The notes: generated by a model not told the origin, from the sequence alone. Positions 1 to 14,486 are shown, numbered from the stretch's first letter. The stretch is DNA of 64,000 nucleotides from Osedax fenrisi (GCA_964019155.1 OZ025244.1:20286527-20350526), one strand, 5' to 3'. Numbers and translations are program-made.

Positions 1-2384
1 ATAATAACCATCTACCGACCACCGCATCAATCTATTCCTCATTTTATTAAAGAACTTGATACTCTACTTTACGCATTAACTCCTAAAACAATTCTAACCG
101 GTGATTTTAATATTCCTATTACCTCTACTTCACATAATTCTCGACATCTCTACGATATACTTGAATCACACAATTTGTCCCAAAAAGTCACTACCCCTAC
201 ACATACAGCAAACAATATTCTTGATCTTGTTATATCAAATAAATCATCTGATATAATTTCCAACACTGTAACTCATAACCTTATAACTGACCACTACATT
301 GTCCTTTTTAATATCCATGTCCCTAAGCCAACCCGCCTATCAAAAACTATTAAAATTAGAAATATGCTAAAATTGATATTTCAAAATTTATGGGAGACTT
401 TATTAATAATATTTACATTTGTGGTAATAACAAAACTTTATCCCATTTTGACTATATTCTTTCCTCTACTCTTGATGTTCATGCACCTATTAAACAAAAT
501 ACGATTATAGTACGTGATAACTCAAAATGGTTTAATAATAATCTTGTCATTGAAAAACGAAAACTACGAAAAGCCGAAAAATGCTGGCGTAGATCTAAAT
601 CTACTACCGACTTTAACATATTTTTACTATGCAGACAGCAATATCGTAGTTTACTTAAAACAACGAAAGAAAATTATTATACTTATCTACTTACTAACGC
701 AGGAAAAGACTATAAGAAAATATTTAAAATATCCAATACACTACTAGGACGCCTTAATCGACGTATTCTTCCAATATTAGATAATATTAATAACTTTGAT
801 ATATTCTTTACCGCTAAAGTAAATGACATTATTACATCTCTTCCCTCCCCTTTATCATATGTACCAACCATCCCTCCATATTCTCTTTCATTACTGAACC
901 TTCCATCTACTTCGCTGGTTGAGAAGCTTCTCCTGTCTGTGAAATCAACATGTTCCCTTGACCCCATTCCTGTCACCCTCTTACATAAGCTGATACCTTA
1001 TATTGTTATGTACTATAAGGAAATAATCGAAGAATCAATCATATCTGGCTCAGTACCTTCGTGTATGAAGTTAGCTAATGTTACTCCTACTATTAAAAAA
1101 CCAATACTTGAAAGAGTTGTAGCTATTCAACTTAATGACTATATACTCAGTAACAAAATCCTCAATAAATTTCAGAGTGCTTATACTAAAAAGAAAAATA
1201 CCGAAACAGCTCTTGTCTATATTATTAATTCCCTTCAGTATGCATCCTTTAATAAACATAGCTCTGTGATCATACTATTAGATCTTTCAGCAGCATTCGA
1301 CACCTTAAATCATAGCACTTTAATGTTAAGACTTCAGTCTATAGGTATAAATGGAACCGCTCTTGAATGGTTCAAATCATATCTTCAAAATAGATCTTTT
1401 TCTATTCAGATTGATTCTCTGACATCCACACCTCGGTCAATCCATCATGGTGTTCTCGGACCAATACTCTTCAATATATACATGATCACAATATTTAATA
1501 TTTTTAATAAATATCCAAATATTGGCTACCATTCCTATGCAGATGACCTACAAGTATATATGATTTTAAAAGACCCTACTAAAGATATACCTATACTCAA
1601 CAACTGCCTTGAGGATATACGAACATGGCTAAACTTAAACTCTCTCTCACTGAATAGCTCAAAAACCATTGCACTCCATATTTCTTTATCAAATAAGTCC
1701 TCTATTCCAAATATATATATTGGTAATGATTGTATACCTTACTCCAGATCAGCCCGTAATCTAGGAATTATATTAGACACCACATTATCATTTACACATC
1801 AGATCTCCAATATAATTAAATCAGTAAATTTTATATTATACACTATACAAATTATTAGACCTTCAATATCCACAGAAATTGCTAAACTACTTATATCATC
1901 TCTTATTCTACCTAAATTAGATTACTGTAATTCGATTATTAATGGTATACCGGATTATTTACTACATAAACTACAACTTTTGCAAAATTCAGCAGTCAGA
2001 CTCATATACAATATAAATAAATTCTCTAGAATACACATATCACCTTACATGAAAATATTACACTGGCTCCCAATTAAATACAGAATAATATATAAAATAT
2101 GTATGCTAACCCATCATGCCACTCATCACAGCCAACCTGACTACTTACATACTCTACTTACTCCCTATACATCATCACGCCCAATACGACTTTACCTCAA
2201 GTATACTCTAGTCATACCAGATTTGCGTAATGTATCCATAAAACAAAAGAGAGCCTTCTCAATCTCTGCAACTATAGCCTGGAATAGACTTCCTTATAAC
2301 ATTCGTTCTATTCATTCAACCACGTTATTCAAAAATAAGCTTAAGACATATCTTTTCTCTTTGGCTTATCCTAATAACAACTAG
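1..2384 (+). pseudogene. LINE endonuclease-reverse transcriptase ORF2, frameshifted
   Basis: Frame 1 (nt 1 to about 365) carries the end of an AP-type endonuclease: an Y-R-P-P motif, LTGDFNI near nt 105, and TDHYIVLFNI near nt 300 matching the SDH-type motif. The frame then shifts near nt 365-390 into a 664-codon ORF (390-2384) with the reverse transcriptase. Palm motif A is LLDLSAAFDTLNH (about 1276-1315), motif C is YADDLQVYM (about 1537-1562), and the thumb and C-terminal region are present. Two conserved blocks are missing in frame. The usual GVPQGSVLGP of motif B is reduced to GVLGP (about 1450-1462). The segment between IKKP and ILERVV (about 1105), which normally holds the NYRPIS motif, is absent. 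The copy therefore should be inactive although its long ORF has no stops. Confidence 0.85.
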
Positions 2385-2489
2385 TCAACATTTAATGCAC
2401 GGCCGAAAATTTCTGATGAAGTTGATGGCAGTGCCTAAAACATTAGGTTACAGGTTACAGGTTACTACTACTACTACTACTATTACAAA
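1..2489 (+). mobile_element. CR1/L2-like non-LTR retrotransposon, cut by window edge
   Basis: The window opens inside the endonuclease domain of a LINE that runs to about 2489. The coding part ends at 2384. The short 3' UTR finishes with three tandem AGGTTAC-like units and a (TAC)n tail (about 2443-2486), the kind of short-repeat 3' end seen in CR1/L2-group elements. There is no RNase H domain after the reverse transcriptase, which fits CR1/L2/Rex1 rather than I or R1. The 5' part lies outside the window. The clade is inferred from domain order and motifs only. Confidence 0.85.
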
Positions 2490-3456
2490 TTAATTATATT
2501 TTTAATAATATTTGAATAATATGAAATTTTATTTGAAAAATTAAAATTTCTATTAAATATAATAATATTATTGTTAACCAATACATTAGTGTTTATTAAT
2601 TATAAACGTTATATTACTGATTACATATTTAACATTTCATTATAGTTTATAATTTCATCATAGTAACACATTAATAATATTCAAATATACTAATATGGCT
2701 GATAACAAAATACCAGGACTATATGAAATTAGAAAAATAAAGGAAATGTATTAAAAATAAAGTGAACAAGAATAGAAAATTAAAAGGAAATCGAATATTA
2801 AAAAAATGTATAGAAATTCAGATTATAAAGATTAAAGTAGTTATTATGTTAATATGATATATGTTTAACTTATATTTGTTAAATACTTAGAACCTATATT
2901 AACTAGTTAATCATATAGATTAATATTTAGTCATATCCATAATTAAAATCCTTATGAAATAAACCTACCTAATGATAATAACTAATAACTATGTTCTTAA
3001 TATTACAATAATTAATTCTCAGCTATGAAATAAACTTACCTAATAGTACTAACTATAGTTAGAGGTATATATATATATAATTTTATAGAGGTAGTAGACA
3101 ATCTAGTTTTGCCATAGAAAATTATCCCTATTCCTATTGTGTTTACTAAAATCTAGATAATAATACAGGAATATGGATCATTCTCTATGACAAAGCTAGA
3201 TCGTCGCTACTTCTATAATATGATATAATTCGCACTTACCCCCTCTGTAGATTGTTAAGTAGCACGATATTCCTCTTTATATGTCATGCAGTCGCCTAGT
3301 TTGTTATCTTTATCATCTTCGATACTTTCTTTAGTATCCGAATCCTTGTTTTCTTTATTTTAATTTATTTCCTCAAAGTATGTTATTGGTTCATACCATA
3401 CATATTGTATAACTTAAGATACACCTAGATTTCCTTTAATTAGATTACTAAGTATA

Positions 3457-3506
<50 letters not shown>

Positions 3507-4760
3507 GTACTCATCTGTTATAACTATATATAGTGAGATATATTGATGAGGGTGATTGCATTTTGCATAATTCTCTTATGAGTTTCGTTTTGAATCTTTT
3601 TGATTGTCGAATATGTAATCTTTTTTATGTTGTTGAGTATTTTGTATTGGTTCTTCCTTATTATTATTTTCTTGTTTAATATATTATTTGTTATAGCTGA
3701 TAAATCATTTTCTGTTTGATCAATTTTACTTTTCGAAGTGATTTTAAAGTTATTATAACCGACTATATATAGTCGGCTATAGCCAAATATAGTTAGTATT
3801 ATTAGGTCAGTTTATGTCATAATTAAGGATTAGTTATTGTAGTAATAGGGACACAATATGTAAATAGGTGTTGCTTTATTTAGGAAGAATATATTCTCAA
3901 TAAATCAAACAACGAGAATAAATATATATATATATAAATATATATATCAATAAATCAAACAACGAGAAGAAAATAATGATATTTAAATCTAAAAATAAAA
4001 AATAAACCAAATTATTATTTCATTTTATTATTTATTTATTATATATATATATAACTTCCCGAATCAACTACAACTTGAAACTAACTGATATAAACAATAT
4101 CTATATTAATTGAATTTTACCGCATACTAAATATGCCAATCATAACCATCTCAAGAATTAACCCTATAGGGTCGATATATAGGTCCTATATCATAATTAT
4201 ATCGCAACTTACACTGTCCAACTATCATCCAGGATATTTACATTAAACAAGCCTTTCACTCGTCACCACTGAATCTAACTATCTCTATAATTCATTTACT
4301 CTAAACCAACTGACTGTAGACTCCTCACTGCATCCTTATTCCGCAACTAAATCACACAATTATTGTTTGTATACATTTGGGGAGCACCGTTTACCGACGT
4401 AAGTTGTTAAACTCTAGAACGGCTGTCAAATCAATTGTTTAAACAGGATACAATTATGATTAATTTAAATACCACTTACTATAAAATCAAACAATTTAAC
4501 CAATATTATTATGTTACCTTGTTATTTCTGATATTATCATTAATGATTACATTTTTTGATTCATCTTTTATTTAAGAAAAATATAGTATTTTTATTATTA
4601 GTATTATTATTATTATTTATTATTATTATTATTATACACTACTGCTAATAACAATTCCGAGAATATTAATTGTATATATTACGGAAGGGTTTTACAAATA
4701 AATAAAATATATTTAATATTTCAAATAATGAGTATAATAACTTATAAAAAGTAATCAACA
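2490..4760. other. AT-rich non-coding stretch
   Basis: No supportable gene is seen. The stretch holds short (TA)n tracts, the longest at about 3460-3504, an ATT/TTA trinucleotide run near 4590-4635, and an 18-bp perfect palindrome CCGACTATATATAGTCGG at 3759-3776. Confidence 0.6.
3460..3504. repeat. (TA)n microsatellite
   Basis: An uninterrupted TA dinucleotide run of about 45 bp, one of dozens in this window. Confidence 0.95.
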
Positions 4761-4764
4761 AATA

Positions 4765-5201
4765 TAAATCATCGTGAAATGGCCACATTACCCGCTAAAA
4801 GATGGCCACATTACCCGATCCTCTCTAAATATGTAGGTATCACTCTAAATACACTATATAGGAATATACTAAACCTAATAATGAATATTACTCACTAAAA
4901 TAAATGGATTTCAAACTTTGTTGTAATTAAATAGTTCTTTAATATTCAATATTAATTTGTAATATAAATTATTATTTAGTGATAAATTATATATTTTATT
5001 AAACTTTCATTTCGATTTTTTAAATTGTAAATAGATTACTTTATATTTTCTTTATAGATTTTTTGTTGTTAATATATAAACTATTATTTTTACTTATTTG
5101 AATACATCTTACCAATGCGCATATTGTATACATATTTTTTTTATAGTTTATGAGATTTTCCAGCTGGCAACATTACCCTCCTGGCCACATTATAGTGTTA
5201 A
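4765..5201 (-). mobile_element. Family B inverted-repeat DNA element, partial copy
   Basis: This segment is the diverged reverse complement of the first 415 bp of the family B element at 5479-7436. It shares the family motif GGGTAATGTGGCCAC (here as GGCCACATTACCC at about 4790-4820 and near 5170-5190) and the intervening AT-rich sequence. Only one end is recognisable. It abuts the family A element that begins near 5223, so the two B segments form a large inverted repeat of about 415-bp arms with a 270-bp spacer. Confidence 0.7.
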
Positions 5202-5478
5202 GGTATGGAATATATCTATATTACTATAGTAACCGAATACGGACACTCTCGCTATCTTAGAAACCTTAAATCGTACAAAAAAAATGTTAATGAATAAAAT
5301 ATTCATAATTATATATATAGTCTAAATAAGTATTTTTTATTTTTTAATTATTTAAAATATTACTGATATATCCAATAAAGTAATTATTTTATTACGTTAT
5401 TAAATTTATGAAAAAAAAATTCAACTTAAAACCTTCTAAAGAATATACAAATATATAGATATAAAATATAACACTATA

Positions 5479-6094
5479 GTGTAAAGATGGGTAATGTGGC
5501 CATGCGGGTAATGTGGCCACTTGGCGTATCTCATAAACTATAAGTCCAATCAAAAAAAAATATATACATGAAATATGCGCAATAAGCATTGTTCAAATAA
5601 ATAAAAATAATTTGTATGTCTATTAATAAAAAAAAATGATGTAAAAATTACAAAAAAATCGATTGACTTTTTAAAAAATTGAAATAAAAGTTTAGTAAAA
5701 CCTTTATTAAATCACTAATATATAATATAAATTGAAAATTAATGTTGGGTGTTAAAGAACTATTTAATTTTAACAAAGTGTGTAAGCAATTTATTTTAGT
5801 AAGTCATATTCATTATTATATAGGGTAAATAGCGTGATACCTCGAAGCGGGTAAGTTGGCCACCTTTTAGAGGGTAATGTGGCCACTTCAATATGATGTA
5901 AGCCAATCATATTATGAGAAATAAATATTTTTATATTTTTATAAAATTGCGTGCGTCATTATATGAAAACGTTGATAGAATCAACATCTACTATATCATA
6001 ACCATACAAATATATTTTCATACATATTATAATCGTGGTATAAACTTTTACATTTAATTTAGTATATTTATCATCTATTAACACAATTATAAAG

Positions 6095-6126
<32 letters not shown>

Positions 6127-6411
6127 TATTACATATATATCATAATATTTAATATATGTATATATATATATGATATATATGTATAAACTTTACGTATACA
6201 TATGTATATACATATATGTTTAATTAATATATATTTATATATAGTTGTAGTAGTGAGTAAAGTAATGGTAGTACGTGTAAAGTATTAAGTATATAGTATA
6301 GTATTGTTTATATATAATCAGGGAGCCTCCCTGATATAATATAATACATAAATATATATATATATATAATTTATTATCTTATTATATATATTATTATACA
6401 TATTATTATCT

Positions 6412-6447
<36 letters not shown>

Positions 6448-6859
6448 ACAACATATGCGTATAAACTTATTTATACATAAAGTTTTATTTGTATTTGTAT
6501 ATATGTATATGTATTATATATTAATATATTTATCATGAGATATATTAAACTAGATTTAAAAATAAATAAATCAATTTCATGTTAATACATTATATAATAC
6601 ATTTTACTTTCGATATTGATTTTCTAAAGAATTTAATAAACTTAATTTTATTTTATGTATGTAATTTAATTGTGCTTTATAAATTTCATGTATACTTGTT
6701 TAATGGCTTATTTGTATATTACATTTCACTTTTTTTACTTCATATTACGTAATTATAAAAATAATTTGTATTAATGTTGATATGATATTATTTTAATATA
6801 TGTATAAACTTATATATATAAATGGTTCTATATATTATGGTATATATATATACAAATGG

Positions 6860-6919
<60 letters not shown>

Positions 6920-7436
6920 CAGATAATATAAATTAATTATCTTTCTAAATTACTATTTTATCTAAGTATTATATCGCCATATTATTATGACATACAGTAA
7001 TTTACTGCTGAAATTACTTTTTCCATATTAATAACATAATAATTAAGTTTAATGGTATACTAGGATATAGCCTATTAAATATATTAATGAATATAGTAAT
7101 TTATAAAGTTAAAATGAAAAGCATTAATTTATCACAATTGCGTGTGTTTTGTAAATTTTACTTACTGTGATATCATTGGACTAAACTTGATATAAAGTAT
7201 CTCCATCTAGTGGATTAATTCCACATTTTCAGGTGGCCACATTACCCGTATTAGGTGGCAACCTTACCCTCCATGGAGGGTAATGTGGCCACCTTAATCA
7301 TTACAATTATATATGCTAAAATGAAAAACTGATTCGGCAGTCCTCTTGCATATCATAAGATGTATCTATATTAGATCTACTATTTATAAAGTTATACAAC
7401 ATTATCTAAAAGTGGCCACATTACACATCTTTCCCC
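5479..7436 (+). mobile_element. Family B non-autonomous inverted-repeat element (1.96 kb)
   Basis: The ends are GTGTAAAGATGGGTAATGTG at left and, reading inward from the right, GGGGAAAGATGTGTAATGTG. The target duplication is TATA or TA (5475-5478 and 7437-7440). The motif GGGTAATGTGGCCAC recurs in both orientations near both ends and internally (about 5490-5520, 5850-5885, 7232-7292, 7412-7425). The interior has long (TA)n runs (about 6090-6122, 6412-6442, 6863-6914) and no transposase ORF. The element sits inside a family A copy, which fixes its boundaries through the uninterrupted paralogue near 27015. Confidence 0.75.
6863..6914. repeat. (TA)n microsatellite
   Basis: A TA dinucleotide run of about 50 bp inside the family B element. 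Confidence 0.95.
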
Positions 7437-7521
7437 TATATATTACAAAATAAAGCATTCTAAAATTATATATATATCATTTAATATACGTCCCTAATAC
7501 GGACATTCTATATGTCTTAAT

Positions 7522-8008
7522 CATCGATATAAAGAAAGTGGATAAGCAATTGACGCACGCAATGCATGTAAAAGATAGACACGTGAATGACAATTTTATC
7601 GATAAATTAACAAAATGGTATCATTGATTTTGATTGGATATTAGTCATATTATATATGTCAAATATTAAAACAGTAGGCTTTTCGTCGAAATAGATTTAA
7701 GTGACTTCTATCTATATCAATGGATTTAAATTATAAATATCAATAAAATCAATAAAATAGTATTATATCTTCAATTTAAATACACAAAATTACGAGGAAT
7801 GTTGATATTATGTATTTTAAATATATAATGTTATTTTTAGTATAGATAGTACATTAAAATTGGTAGTGATTATCAATATATATATGATAAATACATATTA
7901 TTATAAATAAAAAGTAGTGGGCCTGATAGTGGGTTTCGACTGCAGCGCTCGTAGCGGATATTGCCATACACTACATTCAATTTCTTATCCACTTTCTTTA
8001 TATCGATG
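7522..8008 (+). mobile_element. Element D, 487-bp inverted-repeat MITE, copy 1
   Basis: Terminal inverted repeats of about 33 bp begin CATCGATATAAAGAAAGTGG. The interior is AT-rich with no ORF. A second copy of the same length (50788-51274) lies in the opposite orientation with high identity along its whole length. This copy interrupts family A sequence between CTTAAT and the ACACCCTATAACC block; the uninterrupted version is at about 27134-27165. The flanking duplication is not clear here but is a perfect 8 bp at copy 2. An 8-bp duplication suggests a hAT- or P-like transposase in trans; the TIR is not a canonical hAT end. Confidence 0.85.
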
Positions 8009-8291
8009 GTTGTACGTCGTACACCCTATAACCAATAAACACGCAGCGTATGAACTATTCTGATTTTCATAAAAATCGCGTGCGTTACAATATTAATAAC
8101 ACCAATAAATCTAAATCTAAAATTTGTATTACTTTGATACTTAAATTGTATTATTAATTACAAAAATAATACAAATAAATAAATTATTAACTAATTAAAT
8201 TAGAATACATTGTTCATGCAATTAAATATAAATAGTGTAATTGTAATTTGTCTGATTGATTCATAAATACTATATAGTTTATCTAGTGGTA

Positions 8292-9105
8292 GGGAAACGT
8301 AACCTAATACGGACACTTTGACAATAAATGGTCTTAACATTTTATGACTCATTATTGTTATTCAAAAATTACATTATATTAATATTATATGATTATAGAT
8401 ATTATTGTGATTTTAAAATTTTATCTAATTTTTTAATTCCATAGATAATGGGGGTGTCAGTATTCGGTACCCATGTCCGAATACGGACACCCTAAGTTAT
8501 AATACGAACACTCTATATACAACTAGAATAACTATATAGTATTGATGAACAAATTAGATAAATTACAATTACATTATTTATAATTAATTTTATGAATAAT
8601 TTATTCTAATTTAATTAGTTAATAATGTATTTATTAGTTAATAATTTAAATTATTTTTTTAATTAATAATACAATTTAAGTATCTAAATATTAAAATTTC
8701 AGATTTCGCTTTATTTGTGGTATTAATATTATAACGTATGCGATTTTTATTAATATAAGAATAGTCCATGCGCTGCGTGCTGATTGGTTACAGTGTGTCC
8801 GTATTAATACATCTCGAGTGTCCGTATTAGGGACTTATATGACCTATAACTTAATGAATATTTGATAACAAATATAGAAATTATATATATAATTTTAGAA
8901 TGCTTTATTTTTTATATCTATTCATTTGTATATTCTTGAAAAGGTTTAAGTTGAACTTTTTTTCATAAATTTAAAAACGTAATAAAAAAATCAGTTTATT
9001 GGATATATCAGCAATATTTTGAATAATTAAAAAATAAAAAATACTTTTTTAGACTAATTATATAATTATGAATATTTTATTAATTGGACATTTTTTTGCT
9101 AATAT
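8292..9105 (+). mobile_element. Family A inverted-repeat element, copy with decayed right end
   Basis: The left end is GGGAAACGTAACCTAATACGG after a TA. The family motif GTCCGTATTMGG occurs at the end and in two internal clusters (about 8455-8495 and 8805-8835). The sequence is colinear with the A copies at 26367-28028 but in the other orientation from the interrupted copy on its left, into which it appears to have inserted. Its right terminus is unrecognisable after about 9105. Confidence 0.7.
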
Positions 9106-9492
9106 TGCTAATACACCTTCATATCGATATTCCTTGATCGTATACTAACCTATAGATTACATCCGTATGTATATCAGTATACTATAGTGTAGTTAACTAT
9201 ATAAATAACCTTGTGGTTACTCTTGGACACTAATACATTACACTTTCTATATAATCCCCATATATGTATAGTTTACCAGATGTAAAATATAAATAGGGGG
9301 GTTATTATACGGGGTTTATATTTATAGATAAATGGTTTATTTATATGGGTAAATTACAAAACTATGATGACTCTCCACAAGTTCAATATTTGATTATTTC
9401 TGATACTATCTTTCCTATTGTCATTACTATATAAGGTTACTTATATATATATATACTATATATATATATATATATATATATAACTATATATA

Positions 9493-9537
<45 letters not shown>

Positions 9538-10730
9538 ATCTATAGTCTATATATAGACTTAATATAGACTCAATATACACATTCCAATCAATATAAGGAA
9601 TATCCTAAATCACTCCACCTTTAAAACTAGATTACAAATATTGTTATTACGTAGGCAGAACTGAATGCTATATAAATCTAAATTATTACTATTATTTTTT
9701 TATTATCGTTAATTATAGTTTCTTGTTCTCGTTATGTTTATTATTATTATATATATATATATATATATTTATACTCATCCATAGAAACCGTGTTGCTGTA
9801 TCTGTATTTGGTCTATATACTTTTGAGATATATTTTAATATATTTAAGTGTTTAAATAAACCATTACAATTACAATTACATATTTATAATATTATAATAT
9901 TAATATTAATAATATATACGGTAGGTGATATACTATTTTAATTATAATTTATTATACTTAAATTGGGTCAGGATTATTAATTCAATATTTATTAACAATT
10001 CATGTCTATATATAAATATATATGTGTATATATTTTTTAACTATTCGAAGGGTTATATATGGGCTATATTGTATACCATTTACTACTCAAAAGTATTGAG
10101 ATACAAAATAAAAAAACTATAAAATTTCAAGATACAAAAAATACTTAAAAATACTGAAACTAACATCATTACTTATGTAAACTACATATACATTATATAC
10201 ATATATAATATACTATAGTATAATTCGATATATTTGAATACCTATATCTCAGAAATCCCGCTAACTCATATTATTTACAAATTCTAGTTTTGTAGTGTAT
10301 ATGTTTAAATACATCTAAGAATAATTCGATATCTCAGAAACTCAATATCTTAGACACATTTATTCGGTTCCTTGAATTCTGAGATATCGAGAGTTAAATA
10401 TATCACGATAATTCTCTCGTAAAGATTAATATTTATGGAACCTTTTTATTTGGTCGGATAGTATTTACAAATGACACATTTATAATTATCTAAAGTTTAA
10501 GTTTACACACACACACACACATCGAAATAGATAGACATTATCTATACAATATTTAACAAGTGATTACAAATAGTTTACTTATTCATTTTTTAGACAATAT
10601 TTTAAGTTTATAATAAAAATAAATGTACATAGATATAAATATATTATCTAAAATATTAACATTTAAAATATTATAAGTATAAGCTAACATATATTTTAAA
10701 ATGATAATCATCTTTTTACTACATTGTGTG
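9106..10730. other. AT-rich non-coding stretch
   Basis: No gene is supported. It holds a long (TA)n cluster (about 9440-9535), a short (CA)n run near 10507-10521, and a segment near 10240-10400 with repeated ATATCTCAGAAA-type words that recur in diverged form near 13650-13830 and 18300-18440. Confidence 0.6.
9440..9535. repeat. (TA)n microsatellite cluster
   Basis: Nearly continuous TA dinucleotides with a few CTATA interruptions. Confidence 0.9.
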
Positions 10731-10732
10731 GG

Positions 10733-11250
10733 TATTATAGGTTATCTTACTACAGGTCATCTTACTATAGGTCATCTTACTATAGGTTTTCTTACTACAG
10801 GTTATATTACTATAGGTAATCTTACTACAGGTCATCTTACTACAGGTCATCTAACTATAGGTCATCTTAATATAGGTAATATTACTAAAGGTTATCTAAC
10901 TATAGATCATCTTACTATAGATCATCTAACTAAAGGTAATCTTACTAAAGGTCATCTTACTATAGGTAATCTTACTAAAGGTAATCTTACTATAGGTCAT
11001 CTTAATATAGGTAATATTACTAAAGGTCATCTAACTATATGTCATCTTACTACAGGTTATCTTACTAAAGACCATCTTACTATAGGTCATCTTACTATAG
11101 GTCATCTTACTCTAGATCATCTTACTATATGTAATCTTACTATATATAATCTAACTAAAAGTCATCTTACTATAGGTCATCTTTATATAGGTCATGTTAT
11201 TATAGGTCATCTTACTAAAGACCATCTAACTATAGGTCATCTTACAATAT
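10733..11250 (+). repeat. 15-bp minisatellite, about 34 units
   Basis: Tandem 15-bp units with consensus GGTCATCTTACTATA fill this interval. One plus-strand frame stays open for 187 codons (10701-11264) because the unit length is a multiple of three. It would encode pentapeptides of the form G-[HNY]-L-T-[IKT]. Two other frames are also largely open, and the changes between units are not concentrated at third codon positions, so I treat this as non-coding satellite. It lies just beyond the poly(A) signal of the 11.5 kb gene. Confidence 0.9.
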
Positions 11251-11378
11251 TATACTACATTTGAATAATTTATTTTAATATAATCAATTATATGTACATT
11301 TAAACTATTAATTAATATTTATATATTATGGCTATATACATTTATCAAATACAAATATTAGAATTTAGACATAGATAA

Positions 11379-11384
11379 TTTATT
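11379..11384 (-). terminator. Poly(A) signal AATAAA, array copy 1
   Basis: Minus-strand AATAAA in the context TACCCAATAAATTAT, about 125 nt after the stop codon. The 3' UTR up to this point is strongly conserved in all array copies. Confidence 0.8.
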
Positions 11385-11508
11385 GGGTAAAAAAGAGTTG
11401 AATACGTGGCTTGAATGTGTTGTGATTAGATGACGTGGTTATAGCGGTGATGATTCACGTATCGATGGTGACGTCGCACAGCCACTTCCGTTGTCAATGA
11501 CTTATGAT

Positions 11509-13059
<1,551 letters not shown>

Positions 13060-13096
13060 ATTGAGATATTGTGTTTATATGAGATAAAACAGGAAT

Positions 13097-13157
13097 GAAC
13101 AGATGAATTGACTGGATGTAGCTTCACCTTATATACTATATCCACCGTATCACGTGA
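13097..13157 (-). promoter_or_regulatory. Core promoter of array copy 1: E-box and TATA box
   Basis: The minus strand carries CACGTG at 13156-13151 and TATATAAGG at 13135-13127. About 30 bp downstream begins the conserved 5' UTR (CATCTGTTCATTC), which leads to the ATG at 13059. The same order and spacing occur at the other four promoter-bearing copies. Confidence 0.7.
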
Positions 13158-14483
13158 TATTTGCATAAACACACGCAACGAACGCATTCCACTCCTGCAT
13201 CTGTTTATGTGTGATTATGTAATCCCTATTAATTGTAGATGAAAATTAGATTTTAATTAATAAGTTACATAATAATAATGTACATGTAAGTAATCCAGTA
13301 TCAATTCGCTAATTATATAGCTAGTAGCTATGTATATACTGTTATATATATTTAATCTACACTACTATAGTAGTTACATAATATTATTTTATATATTTAT
13401 ACGTAATAATATAAAACGTATATAAGTTATTATTCAGACTATTATACAATATTTATATAAATATATATTTATATATAAACTATAATTAATTATAATATTG
13501 TAATTAAATTGTAAATAATTGTAAGTATATATGCATAGGCTATAGCCTATATCATACTCATATAATTCGTATATGTTAGGATGTATATTGTGCTATTGCA
13601 CAATGTACACTGTACAGTGTACAATGTAAATTGTAAAGTCATTTCTAGATATCTCAGAATTCAATGCACCAAAGAAATGTGTTTAATATATCAAGTTCCT
13701 GATATATCGAATTATTCTTAGATGCATTTTCATAGGTACACAACCAAATAGCATTTGAGTTAGAATTATAATTAAACATTCTGAGTTAGCGACATTTCTG
13801 AGATATTGAAAGATATAGATATTTTACTCTATATATATACATATTAAGTGCCTTATATTGATATTTTTAACTACGATTAGATTTTAAAGTTTCTTTTAAA
13901 TTATAATTTAGAGATAATTATCTTTAAAAAGAAACACAAAATATATTCAAACACATATTTGTAAATTTATTAAATTCAATTTAGTATTCATTATTGCAGA
14001 TAGTATACTATATATATACTACGGTATACCTTAGAGTATATTATATACGATACTATCTATGTCTATATCCATATATAGGATATCATATATACATGTCTTA
14101 TCATATCATATATATATAAGCATATATTAATTAATAATAACCTAGAGTTACATGCATACAAGATATTTTCATATTTAACAAAATAAAAATATTAAATCTA
14201 TATTATTATTATTAATTAATATATGTATATATTATATCCTACATATGGATATAGTCTATATCATATGGACATAGATAGTATCGTATATCATATACAAATG
14301 TTTATATAACATACTAAATAATTTATAAATTATGATATATTAGTATTTTTATATATATTGTTATTTACATTTTTATTTACAAAAAATCAATAAATATAGT
14401 TTATTAACATTATATTGAAAAACTAGAAAAAATAAGATATCTATATTTTATTTTAAATAAATATATGTTGTGTGTGTGTGTTA

Positions 14484-14486
<3 letters not shown>

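Larger units (their letters stand above)
5223..8291. mobile_element. Family A inverted-repeat element, interrupted by B and D
   Basis: Three blocks (5223-5478, 7437-7521, 8009-8291) join to give a sequence colinear with the complete family A copy at 26739-27644. The left end keeps TAACCGAATACGGACACTC. The breaks are filled by family B (5479-7436) and element D (7522-8008). The paralogue at about 27005-27160 reads straight through both break points and serves as the empty site. The far end is cut at about 8289 by another family A copy in the opposite orientation. No ORF is present. Confidence 0.75.

Noticed and set aside
3231..3283. Minus-strand TATA-like CATATAAAG followed by a perfect GGTAAGTG donor
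   Set aside because: The implied first exon would be only about 12-15 nt with no start codon, and there is no paralogous support. The open stretch KENKDSDTKESIEDDKDNK upstream is short and bounded by stops.
10507..10521. CRISPR-like or other array
   Set aside because: Only simple (CA)n and (TA)n repeats occur. The regular 15-bp satellite at 10.7-11.25 kb has no spacers.
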